Assembly: GCF_002994745.2 (NCBI RefSeq)
Contig: NC_037091.1
Location: forward strand, 30,568,612-30,632,611
DNA: 64,000 bases
Direction: 5' to 3'
Origin: Rosa chinensis
Taxonomy: Eukaryota > Streptophyta > Magnoliopsida > Rosales > Rosaceae
This document shows, in pieces, positions 25,409 to 35,274 of this stretch; position 1 is the first letter of the stretch, and the number at the start of each line of letters is the position of its first letter. The position numbers were made by a program, and so were the translations under genes. The notes under the pieces were generated by a model. The model was not told the DNA's origin and made no database searches. It saw only the letters and a program-made list of their open reading frames with translations.

Positions 25409-26960
25409 CTCCCCCTTGTGTCGCCCAAACGTGGTGCTTCTCTCGTTGCCTCATTAAAAACCTTACCGAGTAACAAAAACCTAGTGGGACAAAAATAACC
25501 TCGGTCGAAGGGGAAAAAGAGCACAACACACCCTTCACGTTTCGAGACCATACATGTAGACACCTCCCCCTAATGTCTGCATCTCCCCCTGACGACTACG
25601 GTCATTGGAGTTTGGATAACTTCCGCAAACGATGCTACCAACATGCTTCTCGAAAGTGGAATTTAGATAATGACTTAATGAGCAAGTCTGCCATATTGTC
25701 CTCAGATCGAACCTAGTTCACTTTGATCTTGAGGAGAGTTTGTTGTTGCTGATTATACTTGGTGTAGCCTTGCTTCAAAACAAGCAACATTATCCCATAT
25801 GCTCGTAGGCCCATCGCTGGTAGACTTCAAACCACAATTGTTCGAACATGCGTAATTATGGATCCAATCCATATACATTCACGAACCACTTCGTGAAGAG
25901 CAAGAATCTCTGCATTATTCGAAGATATAGCGACTAAGGTCTGTTCTGTAGACCTCCACGATATTTTCCCATGGTGAACACTTAACCAATTTGGAAATGA
26001 CCTTTGTATGAGTCAAAGAGATACCCAACATCAGCAAAACCTTCCAAAACACTTATGTCGTTTTGGGATGGGGATAGTGGACGCAGGCCCGTGTTGGCGG
26101 CGTTTCTGGTGTGTGATGGGTCTGAATCCATCATCTCTCTATAGGGATAGAACGAGCCTATATCAATTGTACATCTCAATACCGAAAGATATCTTTTACA
26201 CCAATAAAATGGCGTCGCGTTGGTGCAGAGCTATACCTTAGCTAACAAGTTCACTGCAAATGAGATGTCCGGTCTTGTGCATTGAGCTAAGTACAATAAT
26301 GCGCCTATTGTACTCAAGTAAGACACTTCTGCCTCTAGCACATCTTCGTCATCATCCTTCAGACGAAGAGGATCCTTTTAAGGATTAAGACTACGGACGA
26401 TCATGGGGGTGCTTGAAGGTTTGACCTTGTCAAAATGCCTAAGCATCTATCGACACGATGCTCAAGTTCCAAACCGAGACATAATCGTGTTCTCCCATAA
26501 TCCTTCATCTCAAAATAGGATTTCAAGTGTTCAGCGGTTTCCCTTAACTCTTTAAGGGCTTCTAATGAAGATCATGTCCAACATGAACCGTGATGGAATC
26601 CGAAATTTGTTATGGAAACGCGTGGGCATATCCCTTCCCAATCAAGTAGTCATTTTAGCGAGCGTTTCAACCTCTTTGTAAACGCGCTCCGTGGTCTAGA
26701 GCCACTTGACTTGGGTAAATGAAGTTCACCAAGAACTTTCATGTATATTCCATATCTAGATCCCTATAGAGATACGTAGTGACCATATTTGTAAGCTGCA
26801 TGTTCAGTTATTCAGAAATTACCAAACTGACAGGGTAGTGGAGTGCAATGACATCCATTACGAGAGAATATGTCTCATCATAGTCGATTCTAGGGCGTTT
26901 TATGATTGTGCCATAAGGCGAGATTACCATCTCTTTTTCTCACTACGCTTTCTAACAAAG
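25409..26960 (-). pseudogene. Copia B reverse transcriptase/RNase H, broken
   Basis: The minus strand carries fragments colinear with the better-preserved copy in element D (38075-39024), including the text around 26270-26340 corresponding to YLSAIGALLYLAQCTRP in D and the RT start about 26880-26960. Numerous stops and shifts. One stretch (about 26040-26110) appears replaced by GC-rich unrelated sequence relative to a normal Copia RT. Nonfunctional. Confidence 0.65.
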
Positions 26961-29400
26961 ACCCATTAGTCAACATGTTTTATGTTAGGAGGTGTTGGCA
27001 TCACTAGCTCGAAAACCTTCCTCTTCGTTAGAGAATCCATCTTAACCTGGATCTCATCTTTCCATTTAGGCCAAATCTCTCTACGTTGGTATTCATTCAT
27101 CAACGGAGTGTGGTTCGATATCATCTGACTCAACAAACTCATGTGCAATGAAGTGCGTGACTACATCATCAATTATGATGGAGTTTCTATCCCACGTCTC
27201 ATGTACACTAGTGTAATTTTCATAGAGCTCTATATTCTCAGGAATAGGTTCTAACGTTGAGGCGTCCCCCAACGATAACCCTAACCCGGAAGATTCTCAT
27301 GAGACGGATTTTGAGTATCGATGATCAAAGGATTGGAATGTGCCAAAGTGTCCTTCGAACCCACAGACCTCCCATGCATCCTAGCTGGGGCTATGTCCTG
27401 TAATGCCAGAGTGCCACTCTCTTTGGCGTTGGCGCCATGCCTATCTCCGTGTAGGGTGGCGCTACGTCCTCTCATAGGGACATCCTTCCTTGCAGGCTTG
27501 TTTGCAGCATATTTGTGTGAACTCGTCACTTTAACAGGGATCGAGATGAGACATAGTGGGGACAGGCCACGACAATTCCTATCATTCCTGCTGAACATCC
27601 GTGTTCTTATCTCCCCCTAATGACGGGAAGACTGTCTCATCAAAGTGACAACCCGCAAATCTAGCGGAAAGGAGATCGCATTGCAAGGGCATTAAGTGCC
27701 GGACAATTGTTGGAGTCTCAAATCCAACGAAGTTGCCCATTCGTCTGTACGGACCCATCATAGAGAGCTGTGGCGGCGCAATTGGCACATAAATGGCACA
27801 CTCTAAGATACGTAAGTATGATACTTGTACCCAGTCACTAGCTGTAACGCAAAGGTAGATTGAGTGGCGATGGGTTGTAGACGAATTAGCATGGCTGCAT
27901 GCGATATTGCATCACCCCAAGCGGATATAAGGAGATTGTTGAGCATTACCAATGTCCGGACTACCATCGTAGACATTTTCGCAAGACCATTTGGGTGTGT
28001 TCATGGGAATATGATGTCCAACATCAGTCCCAATGCAATCACCATCAAAAGTCTTCGCTGTAAACTCTCTAGCAATGTCAAATCTAATTGACTAAATAGG
28101 ATGATCCGGGGAGTGAGCCCGTTGTCATATAGTATGTGCTAGGTGTGTAGCATAAGCAGCATTACAAGTGGACAATGGCACAACATGTGACCAGCGTGTT
28201 TGCGTGTCAACCAACATCATGAGATATTTAAACGTCCGCAAGTTGGTTGAATCAGTCCACATAATCCCCACGGATTCTATGTCAGAACAAAATGAGTATT
28301 TTCATATCCTTTGCATAGGATTGTCTTAGTCCTAATTTTCCTAAGGAACGGCTTTTGTAAAATGAGCGAGAGGCTTTAGAAGCAACCAATGAGAATTTTG
28401 GTTAGGCCTAAGCGTCTGAAAAGCTATTTGAAGCAAGTTGGTGATTGCAGCATCACCTGGAGCGCCATCACCATGATGGACGCTATCCATGGTGTCATGG
28501 ATAGGGACTGTGCCTGCCCTAGGCTGGTGGTGGATGGAGGCGGTGCCCTAGGTAGCAGCGTCGGTCACACTTAGTCCAGAGATCAACTTTTGATTCATGC
28601 TTCATTTCGCTCGATAGGAAAGATGTCCATGTGAAGTCTTTAGTAGACGCATCATCATATCATGACCAAGATGACCTATCATGTCGTGACAAAGCCAATA
28701 TTTGTCTAAATCCTAGAGATCTTCTCTCATAACTTTATTGGATTTAATAGCTCAAATAGTGACATAAAGTCCACTAGAGAGACACATAAACTTCTCTAAG
28801 ATGCACCTTTGTTCACAATCATTAGAGGTATTGCAAAGGAACTCATTTCCGTTCTCTACATGCGTTTTCACCTGGAATCCGTTGGCAATTCATAGGTGCG
28901 ATTTGCCCTAGGAGTGTAGAGAGTTTTTGCGACAGTAATCAAGGTGTCATTTGGCAGGGGGAACTTGGGCTATTCCATGTTTTTGAATTAATATTGATGA
29001 CCCAGCCATCGTAGTTACAAAAGTAATATGCTCATAATCAAAATGGAGTCATAAAGAACTCGAAATTTTATTCATAAGCCAACGGAGTTGCATCATTGTC
29101 TCTTTGACTAAACAAAATCTAATCCAAAATGATAGCTAATGCAAAACAATGGTAGTCGTCTAACTTCTTTCGGTAATTCCAAAATAAATGTGACCAGGTG
29201 AGTAGAGAGATGTCGGTGGAGCAAGGCTCGCTTAAGTATCATTAATCTCATAACCTTCCTAGACATCACACTTACTTTGAGTGAGCCTACTTTAAAGAAA
29301 AACTAGACCATTGGCATTTACTACAAAAATATATGGCAATTGCCTATTACATCTCTTGGAAAAATAAAGACTTAAACAGAATTGGCGATCTATTTATCCC
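26961..29400 (-). pseudogene. Copia B integrase region and linkers, broken
   Basis: Colinear with element A at 1936-4520: MNEYQRREIWPKWKDEIQ (about 27050-27110), the charged linker (27281-27598), then degenerate integrase and GAG-pre-integrase (about 27700-28830) and protease-equivalent sequence up to gag. Frames are broken many times; no catalytic residues can be followed. Confidence 0.6.
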
Positions 29401-29425
29401 AGCCAGATTTGTAGTCTTCAACCCT

Positions 29426-30483
29426 TCACTCTAGATCATCTTCTTGATCTTCTTGTTCCATATAGTGAGCTTCTCTTGCTTCACAATATGCTTTGTAGGC
29501 GGTGACGATTTCTTCACGAGCTCTACAAATGTGTGCCCAATGATCAGACACTCCACATCGAGAATATACATCTCTTTGCTCAAACTCCATTGATTGAGGC
29601 AGTTTGAAAGCGTCATTTAGATGGCTCTTAGTGTTGGTGGCGCCACCAACATGGCCAGAGGCATTGCCTCCCTCTCTCTTTCCACGTTTACCTCTTCGGT
29701 TCCGTGTTCGCCTATTTTGGTGGTTACCTTCCCAAGTAGAGTGATTATATGGACCAGAACGTCCAGAAGTATCCCTAAGATTAGGGTTTCGCTCTTGGCG
29801 CCTTCTCTTAGGGGTGCGACTATAATTGGATTTGGGAATATGCTCTATTTCCACGGATCTCGAATTATAGTTCTTCACAAGGATGTTGTCATGCTTTTCA
29901 GCGACATTCATAGCTCCAATGAGCTCATGAAACCTTGTGATTCATCTTGCAGTAACATAGATTCTATAGTTCTTAGCAACCATCAATGCAGAGACGGGGA
30001 AGGTAGAAAGAGTTTTCCCAATCAACATCGCATTTGTGATCTCTTTACCATAGAATTCCATTAAGGATTTAATGTGAAGTGCTTCCGAATTGTAGTCAAG
30101 AACTGACTTGAAATCACAGAAGCGGAGGCTATGCCATCTCACTTCTAGGTCAGGAAGCAGGGAGTCACAGACATTGCCAAATCTATCTTCGAGTGAGACC
30201 CACAACCTTCTGGGGTCTTCTTCATTCATACACTGGTACTGGAGAGAATCATCCATATGACGAGTCATTAGGATGATGGCTTTCACCTTATTTGCCTCTA
30301 AGGCTGCTCTATTTTCTTTCAGAGCTTGAGCTTGCTCAACAGTTAGCCGTCCTGGCTAGGCTCGAGAATCGTATCCAAGATTCCATCGGCCTTAAGATGC
30401 TAGCGGATATCACGAACCCACCTGTGATATTCAAAGCCAGTTGTTCCCAATGGAGCAAAGTCCAATTTGTTCAGGTTACTCAT
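29426..30483 (-). pseudogene. Copia B gag (primary copy), zinc-knuckle Cys lost
   Basis: Begins MSNLNKLDFAPLGTTG (ATG at 30483), as in element A. The core KAIILMTRHMDDSLQYQ ... LWVSLEDRFGNVCDSL (30286-29942) is followed, after a frame break, by the basic region and zinc knuckle (29911-29426). The knuckle reads VYSRCGVSDHWAHIC: the first Cys of CX2CX4HX4C is Tyr. The C-terminus is acidic (EQEDQEDDLE). Stops near 29940 and 30340 break it. Confidence 0.8.
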
Positions 30484-31057
30484 CCTAAAAGAGAACAAGA
30501 AATTAGGGTTAGTTTCGGAGCGAAAAAGGCTACCACGAAAACAAATAAAATATCTGAGCGTAGTCACTGCCAAGAAATTATGAATTTCCAAGCGTAGTCG
30601 CTTCCAAGAAATTCGATTCCAAGAGGGGTTGGATTAGATCGAAACAATGATGCTTGTGGTCGATCATTTTATCTTAACAAACTCTAAGTTTGGAGGACTC
30701 TACAAGCTCCAAGCTTGGAGTGAGCACGAACCCCCACAGTTCAGCTTAATTTGGTCTCCCCTATGATAAAGAAAGGGGGGTAGAAGGAGGGATGTTGCAA
30801 GTCCCCAAAAAAGAAGAGAAATTGAATTTAAAAATTCTAAAAAAACGGGAACGTTTAGTAAAAAATACCTCAAAATAGGTCGTCGGAAAATTTGACCTGA
30901 AAAAGTGGTCTGAAAAAGTCGGAGGAAAAGTCGTTGACCCGGGGTTGACCGGCATTGATAGGAGGGCTGACATGGCACTGATGCTGATGTGGCAGTGGGT
31001 CTTTCTGCTGACGTGGTAGTGGGTCCTGCTGCTGACGTCGTAGTGCTGACGTGGCAG

Positions 31058-31672
31058 TGAGAACTTGATTGAGAAGACTCTCTCTACCTTCCCCGTCTCT
31101 GCATTGATGGTTGCTAAGAACTATCGAATTGATATTACTGCAAGACGAATCACAAGGTTTCATGAGCTCATTGGAGCTATGATTGTCGTTGAAAAGCATG
31201 ACAACATTCTTGTGAAGAACTATAATTCGAGATCCGTGAAAATAGAGCATATTCCAATTATAGTCGCGCCCCTAAGAGAAGGCGCCAAGAGCGTAACCCT
31301 AATCTTAGGGATACTTCTGGAGATTATGGTCCATATAATCGCTCTACTTGGGAAGGTAACCGCCAAAATAGGCGAACACGGAACCGAAGAGGTAAACGTG
31401 GAAAGAGAGAGGGTGGCAACGCCTCTGGCCATGTTGGTGGCGCCACCAACACTAAGAGCCATCTAAATGACGCTTTCAAACTGCCTCAATCAATGGAGTT
31501 TGAGCAAAGAGATGTATGTTCTCGATGTGGAGTGTCTGATCATTGGGCACACATTTGTAGAGCTCGTGAAGAAATCCTAAACCCCCTACAAAGCATATTG
31601 TGAAGCAAGAAAAGCTCACTATATGGAACAAGAAGATCAAGAAGATGATCTAGAGTGAAGGGTTGAAGACTA
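31058..31672 (+). pseudogene. Inverted second gag copy inside Copia element B
   Basis: The plus strand reads LSTFPVSALMVAKNYRIDIT, then the basic region and VCSRCGVSDHWAHICRA, followed by the acidic end and the same 3' continuation (GGGTTGAAGACTACAAAT) as the primary gag read on the opposite strand. It is the inverted counterpart of about 29404-30022. Here the zinc knuckle still has all of C, C, H and C. It begins abruptly near TTGATTGAGAAGACT within the leader and ends just before the leader's last 40 bases. Confidence 0.85.
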
Positions 31673-31713
31673 CAAATTTAGGGTTTCAGGGTTAGGGCTT
31701 CGTGCTGATAACG

Positions 31714-31947
31714 TGTTTAAGGAAAACTGAATTGGGAGATAATTGAGTTGTACTTTCATTGATAATGGGGGCCTCTTTATATAGAGGATTAAAAACATAG
31801 AGATAGAGTTGTACATGGAAACATAATCGTACATTGATTGGATATCTCCTAAGAGTCTCCGAGAATATCTCTAATATAAACCCTATTTCAACTAGAGCAA
31901 GTAACCTCTAGTTTGGACCAGACACATATTCTGGATTTACTTGAACA
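31714..31947 (-). repeat. 5' LTR of Copia element B
   Basis: TGTTTAAGG..TTACTTGAACA, 234 bp, followed by the target duplication GATTG. It contains the TATA-bearing palindrome CCTCTTTATATAGAGG shared with elements A and B-left. Confidence 0.9.
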
Positions 31948-32050
31948 GATTGGACTTTCTTTTAACATATATATATATATATATATATAAAGGACCCTTC
32001 CACTAAGGGATCCCTTTTTTCGGTCTTTCTAGGGATAGGGCAGTAGACCA

Positions 32051-32573
32051 ACTTTTCGATCACATTTCGGCATCTCAACCGTTCAGTTTTTAGGTCCTCA
32101 TGTGTAAATCATATCTGCAAATTTTCAGCCAAATCGGTGATCGTTAAGGTATCAAACTAAATTAAATCAATGGATGAACCAAATATGTCAAACTTGAACC
32201 GTTCATACTTATAATCGTAAGTCGTTGTTTTGAATACCTTAATGATAATAAATTTAGCTGAAAATTTGCAGAAGTGATCTACACATTAGGACCTAAAAAC
32301 TGAACGGTTAAGATGCCGAAATATGATCTACTTTTGGATCACATTTCGGCATCTCAACCGTTCAGTTTTTAGGTCCTAATGTATAGATCATTTCTACAAA
32401 TGTTCAGCCAAACTAGTGATCGTTAAGGTATCAAACTAGATTAAATCAATCAACGAACCAAATCTATCAAACTTGAACCGTTCATACTTATAATCTTAAG
32501 TCACTGTTTTGAATGCCTTAATGATAATCAATTTGGCTGAAAATTTGCAGAAATGATCTACACATTAGGACCT
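32051..32573. mobile_element. Two tandem copies of the fold-back MITE family
   Basis: ACTTTTCGATCACATTTCGG at 32051 recurs as ACTTTTGGATCACATTTCGG at 32330, a period of about 279 bp. Each copy has the inverted blocks TCTCAACCGTTCAGTTTTTA / TAAAAACTGAACGG and TGCAAATTTTCAGCC/GGCTGAAAATTTGCA seen at 24123-24520. The second copy stops at GGACCTA, directly joined to kinase relic 2. Confidence 0.7.
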
Positions 32574-33155
32574 ATTCTGGAGACATGCAACCACTGCAAG
32601 AAGAATCATCAGTGAAGAAATATTAGCAAATGGTAAATGCACAGAGCATGAACAAGGATTCTACAATCAAATTCAAAAATGCAGTTTATGAATGGAAACT
32701 TACTATGTTCCAACGATATTATTTGTGTTTGCTTGAGTTTGATCAACGCTGAAAATCCTGGCCATGCCAAAATCAGATATTTTTTGGTGCATTTCCCCAT
32801 CTAAAAATATATTGCTGGCTTTAAGATCACGATATATAATTCTCAGCTGGGAGTCTTCATGTAGATACATAATTCTCGAGCAAACCCTACAATGATTTTG
32901 TAATGTATCGACCAATCTAGTTGTCTTTGTTTCTCAAGGTTTGCAATCAAATCATCAAAATCAAGTAAACAATTTATCATCAAAGAACTAATATCAAATC
33001 AGTGTTAAAGTAATGCTGTTCCACTAGGATATAATATAAGATGCTTCAGTGTATAAACCAAATAGTATATTGTCGATGCTTTCGTTGGGGATGCATTCAT
33101 AAATAAGCATCTTTTCGGGCATATGTGCGATGCTTTACAAGAACAAAATGGTAAT
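32572..33155 (-). pseudogene. CRK kinase-domain relic 2
   Basis: Minus strand: the end of exon 5 with [20 protein letters not shown] and [11 protein letters not shown] (32915-32703; HRD has become YRD), the intron down to the exon 6 start at about 32600, and further right an exon 4 end encoding LIYECIPNES (about 33056-33103) with a correct phase-1 donor. At 33130-33153 the plus strand carries CTTTACAAGAACAAAATGGT, the exon 2 end and donor of the intact CRK gene, so that bit is inverted relative to the rest. Copia D inserted right after it. Confidence 0.7.
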
Positions 33156-33158
33156 ATG

Positions 33159-33368
33159 TGTTTAAGAATGTAGGATGCAAGAGAGATAGATGAGAGAATT
33201 GTGTGTCTATTCATTGATAATAGAACCCCTGTACATAGGGATTACAAAGTATGATTTTTTTAGAGTACAAGGATTCCTATTCTAACTTATATTGGGAGTT
33301 TTCTCTTATTACAACTCTAGAACTAATCCTATTTTGACAAGGCACACTAAGGTCAACATTCTTCAACA
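33159..33368 (-). repeat. 3' LTR of Copia element D (210 bp)
   Basis: TGTTTAAGAATG..ATTCTTCAACA, a diverged relative of the A/B LTRs: GATAATAGAACCCCTGTACA replaces their GATAATAGGGGCCTCTTTAT. Confidence 0.75.
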
Positions 33369-34042
33369 CTCCCCTTATGCCCCTCAAATATGGTGATGAT
33401 CGATGCTTCAATCATTGCCTCGTTAAAAACTTGCTTGAGTAATAAAAATCTTGTGGGACAAAAACAACCTCAAGGAGGAGAAAAAGAGTACAACACGTCA
33501 TTCCCTCTTCGAGGTTGAACATGTGGACATCATACCTCCCCTTGATGCCGAAATCTCCCCCTGATTACTACAATTGTAGGAGTTCGGATAACTTTCTCAA
33601 TCTGATGCTTTGAACATGCTTCTCGAAGGTGGATATAGGTAACGGCTTAGTGAATAAGTCTGCTACATTTTCCTCTGATTGAATTTGATTCATTCAATCT
33701 TTAGAAGTGCTTGTTGTTATTCATTATAAAAGAATTTAGGCGATATATGCTTGGTGTTGTCGCCTTTGATTATACCTAACTTCATTTGTTCAATACAAGC
33801 TGCATTATCCTCATAAATATATGTAGGTTCATCTGTGGTAGATTTCAAACTACAAGTTCCTCAAATATGTCTAATTATGAATCTTAGCCATATGCATTCA
33901 CGTACAGCTTCATGTAGAGCAATAATCTCTGCATGATTCGAGGAAGTAGCAACAAGGGTCTGTTTTGTAGACCTCCAAGATATCCATGGTAAAGACATAA
34001 CCTATTTGGGGTCGACCTTTTGTGAGGGTCATAGAGGTACCC

Positions 34043-34286
34043 TGACAGGACCAGCCCCGGATTTCACCCAGAAATCCGAAGAGGCCCTGCGGGGCCCACC
34101 TTAGAAGAAATTCTACCAAAAATTTGGTAGAACTTCCCCTAAAAATGGACAACCCAAAACCTGTAGAAAGCATAAATACACTTCTAGATCACCCATCCTT
34201 ATTCTCCTGGAGCCACCCTGCTCCTCAAATCCACATCAACCAAAAATCACATAACACAAATCACAACTTAAATAACATTAATTTAC
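34043..34286 (-). repeat. Inverted terminal LTR fragment of element C
   Basis: It reads like the reverse complement of about 37627-37871 with only a handful of differences visible by eye. Homology stops after AACATTAATT, where the internal repeat begins. Confidence 0.88.
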
Positions 34287-34287
34287 T

Positions 34288-35260
34288 TGTCCTGGAATTG
34301 CCGATTATTAATGACTCTCTTGTGTTTATCATAATGTTGTTGGTGACCGGGTTGAATCTTCACCGAACGATTTTTATGAAAAGGTTACGAATGCTATATT
34401 TTTAACAGGGTGGTTTGTGATGTCAATATTAGGTGTCGTCTGAGCTAACCATTGAAATTAATTTTCTCTTACACCGGAATTCATGTGCATGCAAGTTTAT
34501 GGTGTAACATGGTTCAGCTAGTCAAGTGATTTGACTTTGGACATTGATAATTTTGGATTATAAGCATGTCTTCATTGCTTTTGTAGTGGGGGATCATAAG
34601 AGTTTCTGTTGGATGTTGATTTGAGGTTACGAAAAGGAAAGCTTAATCTAAGGAAGAGTTGATAAGTCTTGAGATTGTGGTATTTTGAATCACTTAGCGT
34701 GCTTTTTCTTTTCTAACCGGCTTGAAATTCGATTAGAAATTTTTAAGCACAAACAACTCAGGGAGGAAGTGCTATTTTGTGGTAGCTAAGGAAGTTACTA
34801 GTCCTGGAATTGCCGATTAGCAATGACTCTCATGTGTTTATCATAATGTTATTGCTGACCGGGTTGAATCTTCACCGAACGATTTTTATGAAAAGGTTAC
34901 GAACGCCATATTTTTAACAGGGTGGTTTGTGACGTCAATAGCAGGTGTCGTCTGAGCTAACCATTGAAATGAATTTTTCTCTTACATCGGAATTCATGTG
35001 CATGCAAGTTTATGGTGCAACATGGTTCAGCTAGTCAAGTGATTTGACTTTGGACATTGATAATTTTGGATTATAAGCATGGCTTCATTGCTTTTGTAGT
35101 GGGGGATCATAAGAGTTTCTGTTGGTTGTTGATTTGAGGTTACGAAAAGGAAAGCTTAATCTAAGGAAGAGTTGATAAGTCTTGAGATTGTGGTATTTTG
35201 AATCAATTAGCGTGCCTTTTCTTTTCTAACCGGCTTGAAATTTCGAGGGCGAAATTTTTA
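34288..35260 (+). repeat. Tandem duplication of 3' internal sequence in element C (period 512 bp)
   Basis: GTCCTGGAATTGCCGATTA at 34289 and GTCCTGGAATTGCCGATTA at 34801 start two copies that stay similar through TTCTAACCGGCTTGAAAT. The second continues into CGAGGGCGAAATTTTTATAA and the polypurine tract; the first continues into different sequence (AAGCACAAACAACTCAGG). Confidence 0.85.
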
Positions 35261-35274
35261 TAAGGAGGGGAGAA

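Larger units (their letters stand above)
25175..31947 (-). mobile_element. Ty1/Copia retrotransposon B, full length with TSD GATTG, internally rearranged
   Basis: Two 234-bp LTRs (25175-25408 and 31714-31947) enclose a minus-strand internal region. An exact 5-bp duplication GATTG flanks it (25170-25174 and 31948-31952), so both ends belong to one insertion event. Next to the left LTR the minus strand has CACAAGGGGGAG, the polypurine tract. Next to the right LTR it reads GTTATCAGCACGAAGCCC, the putative primer-binding region. Order from the right: leader remnant, inverted gag copy (31058-31672, + strand), leader (30484-31050), gag (29426-30483), protease/integrase remnants, RT-RNase H remnants. 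It inserted between kinase relic 1 and the MITE pair beside relic 2. Multiple stops; not autonomous. Confidence 0.93.
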
